Position numbers and translations under genes: made by a program
Shown: in pieces, positions 48,696 to 56,957 of the stretch
Position numbering within the stretch: position 1 is the stretch's first letter
How the letters are laid out: each line of letters starts with the position of its first letter
Notes under the pieces: model-generated
What the model was told of the DNA's origin: nothing
Databases searched by the model: none
The model's input: only the letters and a program-made list of their open reading frames with translations
NCBI RefSeq assembly: GCF_015040615.1
Contig: NZ_CP060402.1
Location: forward strand, 2,418,001 to 2,482,000
Reading direction: 5' to 3'
Length of the DNA stretch: 64,000 nucleotides
Source of the DNA: Microbacterium sp. YJN-G
GTDB taxonomy: Bacteria; Actinomycetota; Actinomycetes; Actinomycetales; Microbacteriaceae

Positions 48696-49343
48696 TCAGC
48701 GGGGCACGTCGATGACGCGCTCGACGCCGGTCTCGCGCGCCTGCACCGTGCCGCCGGAGACGGCTGCGACCTCGGCGGCGAGCGCCGCGACGGCATCGCC
48801 CGGGGCCCACACCTCGAATCGGGCGGCGTCGTCCCACGCCGTCTCACCCAGCACCGCCTCGTGGCGTGCGACCCAGTCGCGCAGCACGTTGTCGAAGCGG
48901 CCGGCGTCGGCATGCGGCACGGGGACGACCACCTGGGCGAGCACTCGCCGGTCGACGAGCGCCGCGAGATCCAGCGCCTCGGACACTGCAGACGAGTACG
49001 CGCGCACCAGCCCGCCCGCGCCGAGCTTGATCCCGCCGAAGTAGCGCGTCACGACCGCGACGACATCGGTGAGCTCGCGGCGGCGCAGCACCTCGAGCAT
49101 CGGCATCCCCGCCGTGCCGGACGGTTCGCCGTCGTCGGATGACCGGGCTCGGTCGCCGCGCAGCCCGGTGACCTGCGCGCTGCAGTTGTGCCGCGCGTCC
49201 CAGTACCGCTTCTTCACCGCCGCGATGATCTCGTCGGCCTGCTCCGACGACGACACCGGCGCCACATGCGTGAGGAACCGCGACTTGCGGATCACTAGCT
49301 CGTGGTCGACCGCCGCGGCGATCGTGGACGGATACCCGCTCAC
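48696..49343 (-). CDS. YigZ/IMPACT-family protein
   Basis: A 215-residue protein. The N-terminal UPF0029/IMPACT domain has IRKSRFLTHVAPVSS, RHNCSAQVTGLRGD, DDGEPSGTAGMPMLEVL and VTRYFGGIKLGAGGLVRAY, all strongly conserved in YigZ. The C-terminal DUF1949-like part follows from about 140. It is linked to translation or stress, but the biochemical role is unclear. The GTG start overlaps the DUF1697 stop (GTGA). Confidence 0.93.
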   Translation of the reverse strand: MSGYPSTIAAAVDHELVIRKSRFLTHVAPVSSSEQADEIIAAVKKRYWDARHNCSAQVTGLRGDRARSSDDGEPSGTAGMPMLEVLRRRELTDVVAVVTRYFGGIKLGAGGLVRAYSSAVSEALDLAALVDRRVLAQVVVPVPHADAGRFDNVLRDWVARHEAVLGETAWDDAARFEVWAPGDAVAALAAEVAAVSGGTVQARETGVERVIDVPR

Positions 49344-49954
49344 TCCGGCAGCCGCCCGATCGTACCGCTCTCGAGCTCGCCGCCGGTCAGCTCGACGAGC
49401 CGGCGCAGCGTCAGCAGGTTCCGCGCCGTTCCGGCCGTGCCGAGCGCCCGGTCGAGGACGGCCCGGGTGAGCTTCGTGCTCGCCGCCCCGCCGGTGCCGT
49501 AGTCGATCCACAGGTCCTGCCCCTGCAGGGCGACTCGCTCGCCGGGAAGCAGCTTCCCCTGCAGGGCTTGCACGGCACCGGCCTGCGGCTCGGACTCGAG
49601 GAACATGATGTGCAGCATCCTGTCGGCGGCGGCATCCGGGAACGGGTTCTCCGCCAGTGCCCGGACCAGCTCGTCGTGGGTGCGGGCGATCACGGGGGTG
49701 TCGACGTCGAAGGCCTCTCGGATCAGTGCCCGCACCTGCGCGCACACGGCGCCGAGCCCGCCAGGCCCGTCAGACCCATCGGGCCCGCCGGCTCCGTCCG
49801 GCAGATCGCACAGGACGTTGCCGCTGGCGATGTACGTGGACACCCCGGTCAGGTCGGTGCGCTCGGCCAGCAGAGCGCGCAGCTCGGCCATCGGCACGCG
49901 ATTGCGGCCCGAGACGTTCACGGCGCGCAGCAGCAGCGCGCACCGCGCCGGCAT
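49340..49954 (-). CDS. DUF1697 family protein
   Basis: A 204-residue protein. The N-terminal LLRAVNVSGRNRVPMAELRAL and YIASGNVLC are the DUF1697 signature, and ENPFPDAAADRMLHIMFL is also conserved. A Gly/Asp/Pro-rich stretch (about 53-69) interrupts the domain, where most relatives have a short loop. Function unknown. It follows pncA by 11 bp and overlaps yigZ, forming a three-gene operon. Confidence 0.9.
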   Translation of the reverse strand: MPARCALLLRAVNVSGRNRVPMAELRALLAERTDLTGVSTYIASGNVLCDLPDGAGGPDGSDGPGGLGAVCAQVRALIREAFDVDTPVIARTHDELVRALAENPFPDAAADRMLHIMFLESEPQAGAVQALQGKLLPGERVALQGQDLWIDYGTGGAASTKLTRAVLDRALGTAGTARNLLTLRRLVELTGGELESGTIGRLPE

Positions 49955-49965
49955 CCCCTCGCCTC

Positions 49966-50568
49966 TCACGCGTCGGAGTCGACGGATCCGGCCGTCCCGC
50001 TCGTCGCGAGCTCCGCGCCGGCGTGTGCGAGCTCGGCGAGCGCCGCGGTGCTGGAGTCCTCGCCGACTCCCGCGACGAGGTCGGTGAGGATGCGGACGTG
50101 CATACCGTGCGCGATGGCATCGAGCGCCGACGCCCGCACGCAGTGATCGGTGGCGATGCCCACCACATCCGCCTCGGTCACCCCGCGCGCCGTGAGGATG
50201 GCGCCGACGGTCTCGCCGTCGTCGGAGACGCCCTCGAACATCGAGTAGGCAGGACGGCCCTGGCCCTTCCGCACATGATGGGTGACGGCATCCGTCGTCA
50301 GCAGCGGATCGTAGGCGGCGCCTTCGGTGCCTGCGACGCAGTGCACCGGCCACGAGTCCACGTAGTCGGGCTCGGCGGAGAAGTGCCCGCCGTTGTCGCC
50401 CTCGGCATCGTGCCAGTCGCGGGAGGCGACGATCACCGCGTACTCGCCCGCCCGGGCGGCGAGCAGTTCGGTGATGCCGGATGCTGCCGCGTCGCCTCCG
50501 GCGACCGCGAGCGCCCCGCCCTCGGTGAAGTCGTTCTGCACGTCGACGATGAGAAGTGCTCTGCTCAT
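49966..50568 (-). CDS. pncA: Nicotinamidase (isochorismatase-like)
   Basis: A 200-residue amidohydrolase converting nicotinamide to nicotinate for NAD salvage. The catalytic triad is visible: Asp in LIVDVQNDF, Lys in HVRKGQG, Cys in GIATDHCVRASALDA. Metal ligands are in SRDWHDAEGDNGGHF. TACGCT six bases before the ATG gives a leaderless start. It is divergent from the SSS symporter gene, which has a long structured leader; a joint role in vitamin uptake is possible but unproven. Confidence 0.95.
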   Translation of the reverse strand: MSRALLIVDVQNDFTEGGALAVAGGDAAASGITELLAARAGEYAVIVASRDWHDAEGDNGGHFSAEPDYVDSWPVHCVAGTEGAAYDPLLTTDAVTHHVRKGQGRPAYSMFEGVSDDGETVGAILTARGVTEADVVGIATDHCVRASALDAIAHGMHVRILTDLVAGVGEDSSTAALAELAHAGAELATSGTAGSVDSDA

Positions 50569-50596
50569 GCTCCGAGCGTACGCCGCGCGCGCGCAT

Positions 50597-50624
50597 TTGA
50601 CTTGCCCGCCCAGGTTGTTACCGT
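50597..50624 (+). promoter_or_regulatory. Promoter of the symporter leader
   Basis: TTGACT (50597-50602) and TACCGT (50619-50624), spaced by 16 bases, form a good SigA-type promoter. Transcription would begin near 50630, leaving a leader of about 355 nt before the GTG at 50987. Confidence 0.7.
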
Positions 50625-50628
50625 GGAG

Positions 50629-50825
50629 AGGCGGGCCGGTCACGCTCGCAGCGCTGCCGCCGTTCGCGAGCGCGCGCCCGCCTGGTGCTGATGCATCACT
50701 GGCAGGCGCGCCACGACTGCGCCTCGTCGTGAGCAGCGCCTGCGCTCCTGCCGGTTCCGTTCGGACGCTCTGCCGTCCGAGCATGCGCGCATCCCTCGAC
50801 GGCGAGAGGGACGATCCGCGCGTGC
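50629..50825 (+). ncRNA. Structured mRNA leader, candidate riboswitch
   Basis: Successive hairpins can be drawn: P1 AGGCGGGC/GCCCGCCT (50629-50683) with inner CGCTCGC/GCGAGCG; P2 CAGGCGC/GCGCCTG (50703-50742) with inner CACGAC/GTCGTG and an alternative GGCAGG/CCTGCC; P3 TCGGACG/CGTCCGA (50761-50780); P4 GCATGCGCG/CGCGCGTGC (50781-50825, one G-U) with inner CCCTC/GAGGG. I do not recognise a known riboswitch class. Stems this regular and contiguous over 200 nt are unusual. Confidence 0.55.
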
Positions 50826-50845
50826 CAGCTGACGAAAGGAACCGT

Positions 50846-50923
50846 ATGCCGGCCTGCGCGAGACCCGCCCCTGACCTGCCCTTCTTCTCCCGACCTCTCA
50901 AGGCCACGCTGCCCTCCCGTTAG
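50846..50923 (+). CDS. 25-codon leader peptide (uORF)
   Basis: A short frame with a strong ribosome site (GAAAGGAAC) five bases before its ATG. The peptide, beginning MPACARPAPDLPFFSRP, is rich in Pro and Arg. It stops 20 bases before a terminator-like hairpin. The start region ATGCCGGC is complementary to the left arm of that hairpin, so ribosome loading could affect termination. Reads as a cis-acting leader peptide rather than a functional protein. Confidence 0.55.
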   Translation: MPACARPAPDLPFFSRPLKATLPSR

Positions 50924-50943
50924 CGCTCTCCTGTCGCCCGCTC

Positions 50944-50967
50944 GCCGGCATCGATGCCGGCTTCTTC
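50944..50967 (+). terminator. Attenuator-like terminator before the symporter
   Basis: An 18-bp perfect palindrome GCCGGCATCGATGCCGGC followed by TTCTTC, ending 19 bases before the symporter start. Its left arm GCCGGCAT can pair with ATGCCGGC of the uORF (50846-50853) instead, which would undo the hairpin. Confidence 0.65.
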
Positions 50968-50986
50968 GACAAGAGAGAAAGAGAAC

Positions 50987-52699
50987 GTGGAAAACCTGCA
51001 AACACTGGCGGGACCTGTCGTGGTCCTGCTCATGCTGCTGTTCTTCGGCGGCAGCCTGTACATGTCGTTGCGCATCCGCAAGCGCACCGAGAACGCCGAC
51101 GGCTACATGACCGGCGGCGGACGCATCGGCTTCGGCATCTCGGCGGCATCCATGACCGCCACCTGGATCTGGGCGGCCTCGATGTATGCCTCGGCGACAT
51201 CCGGCTACACCTACGGCATCTCGGGCCCCATCCACTACGGCCTGTGGGGCGCGCTGATGATCCTGCTGATCTACCCCTTCGGCCGCCGCATCCGCCAGGT
51301 CGCGCCCCGCGCGCACACCATCGCCGAGGTGATGTTCGCCCGCCACGGCCGCTCCAGCCAGCTCATGCTCGCCGGGTCCAACGTGCTCGGCAGCATCATC
51401 AGCCTGACCTCCAACCTCATCGCCGGCGGCGCGCTCATCTCGATGCTCTCGCCGTTCACGTTCACGCAGGGCATCATCGCCATCGGTGCGGGCGTGCTGC
51501 TGTACACGCTATGGTCGGGATTCCGCGCCTCGGTGCTCACCGACTTCGCGCAGGTGTGCGCGATGCTCGGCGCGGTGATCGTGATCATCCCGGTGGTGTT
51601 CTTCGCCGCCGGCGGTCCCGGCCTGTTCGAGGCCGGCGCCGCTCACGTGACCCCGCAGCAGGCGGACTTCTTCTCGTCCGACGCGTTCTTCAACCAGGGT
51701 GCGCCGTACATCGCCGCGGTGCTCGCCTATGCGATCGGCAACCAGACCATCGCACAGCGCCTGTTCGCCGTGCGCGAGGACCTGATCAAGAAGACGTTCA
51801 TCACCGCCACCTTCGGCTACGGCGCCACGATCATCGGCATCGGGATGCTCGGGGTCATCGCCCTGTACGCGGGCATCACGCCAGCCGGCGGCGACGTGAA
51901 CAACCTCATCCCGCAGATGGCCGCGACCTACCTGTCGCCGCTGCTGCTGTGCGTGTTCTTCGTGATGATCATCGGCTCGCTGTCATCCACGGCGGATGCC
52001 GACCTGACGGCCCTGTCGTCGATCGTGATGGCCGACATCTACGGCCAGAACATCGCCGGCAAGAAGAAGGCGAACCCGCGCACGATGGTGCTGATCGGCC
52101 GCATCACCATGATCGTGGCGATGGTGGCCGGGCTGGGCTTCGCGGGCAGCCAGCTGAACATCCTCGACCTGCTGGTGTTCGTCGGGGCGCTCTGGGGCGC
52201 GCTCGTGTTCCCCGTGATCGCGAGCTTCTACTGGAACCGGGTCACCAACCTCGCATTCTCGGTGTCGGTCGTGGTCGCGCTGGCCGCGTTCCTGCCCGTG
52301 CGCTTCGAGTGGATCCCGCTGGCGGGCCCGCTCGGCCTGGTCTCGGACGTGCTGGCGACGATCGGCATCGGCGTGGTGCTGGGCCTGATGGCATTCGGGT
52401 TCTTCGGCAAGCGCGTCGCGCTGATCGTGGGCACCGTCGCGACGCTGGCAGCCGCGCCGTTCTCGATCGGCTTCCTGCACACCTACCCGGTGCTGTCGGG
52501 GTCGCTGGTCGCCTACGCGGTCTCGACGATCGTGTGCGTGGCCCTCACCCTGCCGAGCAGGAAGCCCGACTTCGACTTCGACGTCATCAAGCAGCGCACC
52601 GGCGACTTCGACTCGATCGACACCGACGAGCTGAATCTCGAGCTCGCTCAGCTCACCGATGCCGAGAAGCCGCTGCCCGCCGAGAACGAGAGGAACTGA
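50987..52699 (+). CDS. SSS-family sodium:solute symporter
   Basis: A 570-residue transporter with about 13 TM segments. The family signature is in GSLSSTADADLTALSSIVMA (about residues 330-349), and TATWIWAASMYASATSGYTY resembles DUR3/urea-type members. The long hydrophilic C-terminus is acidic. It takes up a small solute with sodium; the substrate is unknown. GTG start with a purine-rich site (AGAGAAAGAG). A 45-residue membrane partner follows one base after its stop. Its leader appears regulated by structure and a uORF. Confidence 0.9.
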   Translation: MENLQTLAGPVVVLLMLLFFGGSLYMSLRIRKRTENADGYMTGGGRIGFGISAASMTATWIWAASMYASATSGYTYGISGPIHYGLWGALMILLIYPFGRRIRQVAPRAHTIAEVMFARHGRSSQLMLAGSNVLGSIISLTSNLIAGGALISMLSPFTFTQGIIAIGAGVLLYTLWSGFRASVLTDFAQVCAMLGAVIVIIPVVFFAAGGPGLFEAGAAHVTPQQADFFSSDAFFNQGAPYIAAVLAYAIGNQTIAQRLFAVREDLIKKTFITATFGYGATIIGIGMLGVIALYAGITPAGGDVNNLIPQMAATYLSPLLLCVFFVMIIGSLSSTADADLTALSSIVMADIYGQNIAGKKKANPRTMVLIGRITMIVAMVAGLGFAGSQLNILDLLVFVGALWGALVFPVIASFYWNRVTNLAFSVSVVVALAAFLPVRFEWIPLAGPLGLVSDVLATIGIGVVLGLMAFGFFGKRVALIVGTVATLAAAPFSIGFLHTYPVLSGSLVAYAVSTIVCVALTLPSRKPDFDFDVIKQRTGDFDSIDTDELNLELAQLTDAEKPLPAENERN

Positions 52700-52700
52700 C

Positions 52701-52838
52701 ATGGACACGTCGACCATCGCACTGACCGCCTACGTGCTGGTGTGGCCGGTGATCGTGGCGGGAACGCTCACGATCATCGTCCGCGCCTTCGTGAAGGAGG
52801 CCAGGAAGGCCAAGGCGGAGGGCCGCTCGATCATCTGA
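52701..52838 (+). CDS. 45-residue transporter small subunit
   Basis: A small protein with one TM helix (about 7-27, ALTAYVLVWPVIVAGTLTII) and a basic amphipathic tail FVKEARKAKAEGR. It begins one base after the symporter stop. The same pairing of an SSS symporter with a small membrane protein (labelled putative transporter small subunit) occurs in other actinobacteria, so it is probably a partner needed for stability or gating. GAGAGGAAC precedes its ATG. Confidence 0.82.
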   Translation: MDTSTIALTAYVLVWPVIVAGTLTIIVRAFVKEARKAKAEGRSII

Positions 52839-52861
52839 TCGGCGCCGCCCGCGACACGGCG

Positions 52862-52892
52862 AAGGGCCCGGGATGCTGCATCCCGGGCCCTT
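52862..52892. terminator. Terminator after the symporter operon
   Basis: A stem AAGGGCCCGGGAT/ATCCCGGGCCCTT with a five-base loop, 23 bases after the small-subunit stop. It also lies just beyond the 3' end of the minus-strand tRNA-Thr, so it may end both transcripts. Confidence 0.85.
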
Positions 52893-52897
52893 GTCTG

Positions 52898-52969
52898 AGC
52901 CACCTGTCAGGATCGAACTGACGGCCTTCCCATTACGAGTGGGATGCTCTACCACTGAGCTAAGGTGGC
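52898..52969 (-). tRNA. tRNA-Thr (anticodon CGT)
   Basis: On the minus strand: acceptor GCCACCT/AGGTGGC, anticodon stem TCCCA/TGGGA around CTCGTAA, T-arm GTCAG TTCGATC CTGAC. Anticodon CGT reads ACG. It is the second threonine tRNA of the window. CCA is not encoded. Confidence 0.97.
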
Positions 52970-53044
52970 GTGCGCGGTGAACCGCGGCACGATGAACGAT
53001 CCTACTATGCCGAGGCCGTCACCGCGAAACCGGGCGGCCGCTCT

Positions 53045-54664
53045 TCAGGCCCGGGCCGCGATCGCGGTGGCATCCGCTCCGGCGGGCAGCTCGCCGAACA
53101 GGAACCCGCCGGCCTGCTCGCCGAGCCGGGATGCGACGAACCCGTCCGCCACCGCCGCCGGTGCGTGCTGCACGAGCAGGGCACCCTGCAGTGCGAGGGC
53201 CAGTGCGCTGACCAGACCGCGGGCACGACCTTCGGGTGCAGCATCCGACCCCACCGAGCGCACCAGCGCGCGGGTGCAGTCCAAGTGCGCGTCGAGCCGG
53301 GCATCCGCGCCACGCGCCTGCGACACCTCGGCATAGAAGGCCTCGAACGCCGCCGGTTCGCGCTGCAGCGCCCGCAGCACGTCGAGGGCGATGACGTTGC
53401 CCGACCCCTCCCACACCGCCATCACGGGCTGCTCGCGGTAGCGCATCGCCAGCGGGAAGTCCTCGGTGTAGCCGTTGCCGCCCAGGCACTCCAGCGCCTC
53501 CGCCGCATGCGCGGGGCCGCGCTTGCACGCCCAGTACTTCATCACCGCGGTGCCCAGGCGCGCGAAGCCTGCATCCTGCGCTGTCGCGTCGTCATCGTAG
53601 GCGCGGGCCAGGCGCAGCGCGGCGGCGGTGACACCCTCGGCCTCGAGCTGCAGGTCAGCGATCACGCCGGTCATCGCGGGCTCGTCGATCAGCATCCGCC
53701 CGAACGCGGCGCGGTGGCGCACGTGCCAGGCCGCCTCGGCGACCGCCTGGCGCATTCCCGCCAGCGACCCGAGGATGCAGTCCAGCCGTGTGCGGGTGAC
53801 CATCTCGATGATGGTGCGCACTCCGCGCCCCTCCGCACCGACCAGGTGCCCGAGCGCACCCGCGTATTCGACCTCGCTCGAGGCGTTCGACGCGTTGCCG
53901 AGCTTGTCCTTCAGCCGCATGATCTGCATCGCGTTGCGCGTGCCGTCTTCGCGCAGCCGTGGCACGAGGAAACACGACAGGCCGCCCGGTGCCTGCGCGA
54001 GCACGAGGAACGCGTCCGACATGGGCGCCGAGCAGAACCACTTGTGGCCGGTCAGTTCGTACCGGCCGCCGCCGATCGGTGTCGCGACCGTCGTGTTCGC
54101 GCGCACGTCTGATCCGCCCTGCTTCTCGGTCATCGCCATGCCGAACAGCGCGCTCGGCTTTGCGGGGATCAGGCGGCCGTCGTACGACCGCGACAGCAGC
54201 CGCGGCATCCACTCGGTCGCCAGCGCCGGATGCTGGGCGATGACGGGGACGACGGCATGCGTCATCGACACCGGGCAGGCGTGCCCTGGCTCGATCTGCG
54301 CGTACAGCATGAAGGTCGCCGCCCTGGCCACGTTCGCACCCGGACGGGGCTCGGCGAACGCCGCGGTGTGCGCGCCGTCGGCCACGGCCGCCGAGATGAT
54401 GCGGTGATAGGCGGGGTCGTAGTCCACCTCGTCGATGCGATGACCCCAGCGGTCATGCGTGCGCAGCTCGGGCTTGCTCCGGTGGGCGCGGCGCGCGTCG
54501 TGCTGGAACTCCTCGGTGCCTACGCGGATGCCGGTGGCGTGCAGCGCCTCATCCGCCCAACCGGTGTCGTATCGCGCGACGCCCTCGACGAGGGCGGTGT
54601 TGGCCGCGTACTCGTCGATGTCCACGCGGGCGGGCGCCTGGTTGACGACCGCGTGGGTGCTCAT
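53045..54664 (-). CDS. Acyl-CoA dehydrogenase family protein, AidB-like
   Basis: A 539-residue flavoprotein. The central part has FGMAMTEKQGGSDVRANTT, YELTGHKWFCSAPMSDAFLV (FAD-side motifs) and the C-terminal LECLGGNGYTEDFPLAMRYR and VWEGSGNVIALD, as in AidB and its relatives. AidB binds DNA and acts in alkylation stress; other members are plain dehydrogenases. The ATG overlaps the stop of the upstream tetR gene (ATGA), so it is probably controlled by that regulator. Confidence 0.9.
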   Translation of the reverse strand: MSTHAVVNQAPARVDIDEYAANTALVEGVARYDTGWADEALHATGIRVGTEEFQHDARRAHRSKPELRTHDRWGHRIDEVDYDPAYHRIISAAVADGAHTAAFAEPRPGANVARAATFMLYAQIEPGHACPVSMTHAVVPVIAQHPALATEWMPRLLSRSYDGRLIPAKPSALFGMAMTEKQGGSDVRANTTVATPIGGGRYELTGHKWFCSAPMSDAFLVLAQAPGGLSCFLVPRLREDGTRNAMQIMRLKDKLGNASNASSEVEYAGALGHLVGAEGRGVRTIIEMVTRTRLDCILGSLAGMRQAVAEAAWHVRHRAAFGRMLIDEPAMTGVIADLQLEAEGVTAAALRLARAYDDDATAQDAGFARLGTAVMKYWACKRGPAHAAEALECLGGNGYTEDFPLAMRYREQPVMAVWEGSGNVIALDVLRALQREPAAFEAFYAEVSQARGADARLDAHLDCTRALVRSVGSDAAPEGRARGLVSALALALQGALLVQHAPAAVADGFVASRLGEQAGGFLFGELPAGADATAIAARA

Positions 54665-55287
54665 CCCCGGCTCCGGGAACCCGGGTCGGATGCCGCAGGC
54701 GCGCCGACCGCGCGCAGGCACAGTGCGGTGATCGCCGCGACGACGGCATCCGGATCGTCCTGTTCGATCGGGACGGGCGCGATCGGGCCGGTCAGCGCCT
54801 CGCCGATCGCCCCGACGAGTCCCGCGGCGGTGATGCGGGCATCCTGGGCGGGGAATTCGCCGTCGCGCACTCCCTGCGTGACGATGTCGGTGAGGATGCC
54901 GACGTACCCGCGCCGGTAGGCGAGTCGTTCTTCGTTGATCGCCCGGCCGACGGGCTCGGCCAGCAGCGCCCACGCCAGCCGTCCGCCGCGCAGCGCGCGG
55001 GTCGCGAAGGTCTCGATGAGAGCGACCAGGCGGCCGGTGGCATCCCCGGGTTCGGCGGTCGTGATCGCCTGGTCGACCGCTGCCATCTCGGCGCCCGCGC
55101 AGCGGCGGAACACCTCGGCGAGCAGTTCTTCGAGTCCCGCGGCGTAGCTGTACAGCAGCCCGGCGCTCATCCCCGCCCGTGCCGTGACGGCCTTGACCGA
55201 CGCCGCTCCGAAACCCGAGTCGCGCACGATGGCGGTGGCCGCCTCGACCAGCTCCTCGCGCCGGTCCGCCTCACGATGATGTGACAT
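54661..55287 (-). CDS. TetR-family regulator of the AidB-like gene
   Basis: A 208-residue regulator. The helix-turn-helix (about 10-55) has AATAIVRDSGFGAASVKAVT and AGMSAGLLYSY as recognition helix. The C-terminal domain is helical with WALLAEPVGRAINEERLAYR. Ribosome site GAGGAGG precedes the ATG. It is the first gene of a two-gene operon with the AidB-like dehydrogenase, and an ATTGAA/TTCAAT dyad lies 36 bases upstream as a likely operator. Its ligand may be an acyl-CoA. Confidence 0.92.
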   Translation of the reverse strand: MSHHREADRREELVEAATAIVRDSGFGAASVKAVTARAGMSAGLLYSYAAGLEELLAEVFRRCAGAEMAAVDQAITTAEPGDATGRLVALIETFATRALRGGRLAWALLAEPVGRAINEERLAYRRGYVGILTDIVTQGVRDGEFPAQDARITAAGLVGAIGEALTGPIAPVPIEQDDPDAVVAAITALCLRAVGAPAASDPGSRSRG

Positions 55288-55322
55288 CCGCGCCTCCTCG
55301 CACCGGATCATCCGACACCGGA

Positions 55323-55340
55323 ATTGAATCACGGTTCAAT
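55323..55340. promoter_or_regulatory. Operator candidate ATTGAA-N6-TTCAAT
   Basis: An 18-bp dyad in the only AT-rich part of the gap between tetR and the peptidase gene. Size and place suit autoregulation by the adjacent TetR. Confidence 0.6.
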
Positions 55341-55406
55341 CAGGCGCGGCAACGCCGCGTCGTCGCCCAGCGGCTGCCGGTCAGCGTTCAGCCGGCCTGC
55401 CGCGAC

Positions 55407-56957
55407 TCACTCGCAGCGCAGGCCGTCCTCCGGCACGGTTCCGTCGATGAGGAACTGCTCGACCGCGTCATCCACGCAGGCGCTGCCCTTGTTGTAGCCG
55501 GTGTGGCCCTCGCCCACGCGCGTGACGAGCACGCCGTTCTCGAGCTGCTCGGCGAGCGACTCGGACCACTGGTACGGCGTGGCCGGGTCGTTCGTGGTGC
55601 CGACGACGACGATCGGGCCCGAGCCGGATGCCGCGATCGCCTCGCGCACGCCGACCGGCGGGTACGGCCACACCTCGCACGGGTCGGGCCCCTGCCAGTA
55701 CGGGGCGAAGGTGGGCGCCTTCTCCTCCAGCACCTTCAGCGCCGCGTCCTCGGCGGCCTTGTCGTCCTCGACGGGGTAGTCCATGCAGTTGTAGGCGCGG
55801 AACGCCTCGGCCGAGTTGTCGAGGTAGGTGCCGTCGGTATCGCGCGCGTTGTAGGTGTCGGCGAGCGCGAACATCACCGACGCGTCGCCCTGCAGCGCCG
55901 CGGTGAGCCCCTGGGTCAGATACGGCCAGCTCTGCTGGCTGTACATCGCGGTGATCACGCCGGTGACCATGGTGTCGACGGTGAGCATCCGGCCGTCGGC
56001 GTTCGGCAGCGGGTCGCGCGCGACGGTCGCGAGCAGGGCGCGGAAGTCGGCCAGCGCGTCGTCGACGGTGCCGTTGAACGGGCACTCACCCGTGTCGAGA
56101 CAGTCAGCGAGATAGGCCCGCAGGGCCGATTCGAAGCCGATCGCCTGCGTCATCCCGACCTCGAGGCCGGGGACCGCGGGGTCGATGGCGCCGTCGAGCA
56201 CCAGGCGCTGCGCCCGCTCGGGGTACAGCTTGGCGTAGGTGGCACCGAGGAAGGTGCCGTACGAGAACCCGATGTAATTCAGGGTGGTGTCACCGAGCAC
56301 CGCACGGATCAGGTCCATGTCGCGGGCGGAGTTCACCGTGGTGATGTGCGGCAGGATGCCGCCGCTGTTCGCCTCGCAGGCATCGGCGTACGCCTGGTTG
56401 CGGGCGGTGAGCTCGGCCTCCCACTCGGGGGTGTTGCGCGGTTCGTCGATGACGCCGTAGTTGTACTCGTCCATCGCCTCGTCATCCAGGCACTGCACGG
56501 CCGTGGAGCGGCCGACGCCGCGAGGGTCGAAGCCGATCACGTCGAAGTTCTCGATCAGCTCGGGGCCGACCGCGTAGGTCAGGCTGTCGGCGACGAAGTC
56601 GAAGCCGCTGCCGCCAGGGCCACCCGGATTGATGAGCAGAGACCCCTGGTGCTGACCGGTCGCCTGGTGGCGCACGATCGCCAGCGAGATCTCGCCGTCG
56701 GCCGGGTTCTCCCAGTCCAGCGGTGCGGTGACGTCGGTGCAGTCGAATCCGGCGCCGCACGATTCCCAGGTCAGCTCCTGGGAGTAGTACGGCAGCAGCT
56801 CTTCGCTGACCCCGTCCGCGTCGGGTGTGCGCGTCACCGAGGCGGGCGCGTCGGGGATCTGTGCGTACAGGCAGCCGGTGAGGGCCACGGCGGCCGCCGC
56901 CAGCCCCGCCAGCACGGTCATCGTTCGGCGCGCACGGCGCCCTGCTCGGTGGATCAC
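55407..56957 (-). CDS. Secreted tripeptidyl-aminopeptidase-like lipoprotein
   Basis: A 516-residue alpha/beta hydrolase of the Slp/TAP family. The signal peptide ends in the lipobox LTGC (about residue 29). The oxyanion region is LLINPGGPGGSGFDF, the nucleophile Ser is in YIGFSYGTFLGATYA, Asp in VGTTNDPATPY and His in VGEGHTGYN, with the TAP-like C-terminal domain around them. It cleaves small peptides outside the membrane. The GTG start overlaps the holB stop by 4 bp. Confidence 0.92.
   Translation of the reverse strand: MIHRAGRRARRTMTVLAGLAAAAVALTGCLYAQIPDAPASVTRTPDADGVSEELLPYYSQELTWESCGAGFDCTDVTAPLDWENPADGEISLAIVRHQATGQHQGSLLINPGGPGGSGFDFVADSLTYAVGPELIENFDVIGFDPRGVGRSTAVQCLDDEAMDEYNYGVIDEPRNTPEWEAELTARNQAYADACEANSGGILPHITTVNSARDMDLIRAVLGDTTLNYIGFSYGTFLGATYAKLYPERAQRLVLDGAIDPAVPGLEVGMTQAIGFESALRAYLADCLDTGECPFNGTVDDALADFRALLATVARDPLPNADGRMLTVDTMVTGVITAMYSQQSWPYLTQGLTAALQGDASVMFALADTYNARDTDGTYLDNSAEAFRAYNCMDYPVEDDKAAEDAALKVLEEKAPTFAPYWQGPDPCEVWPYPPVGVREAIAASGSGPIVVVGTTNDPATPYQWSESLAEQLENGVLVTRVGEGHTGYNKGSACVDDAVEQFLIDGTVPEDGLRCE

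Noticed and set aside
50629..50825. TPP, cobalamin, ykkC-type or glycine riboswitch
   Set aside because: The conserved core sequences of these classes, as I recall them, are not found in the leader.
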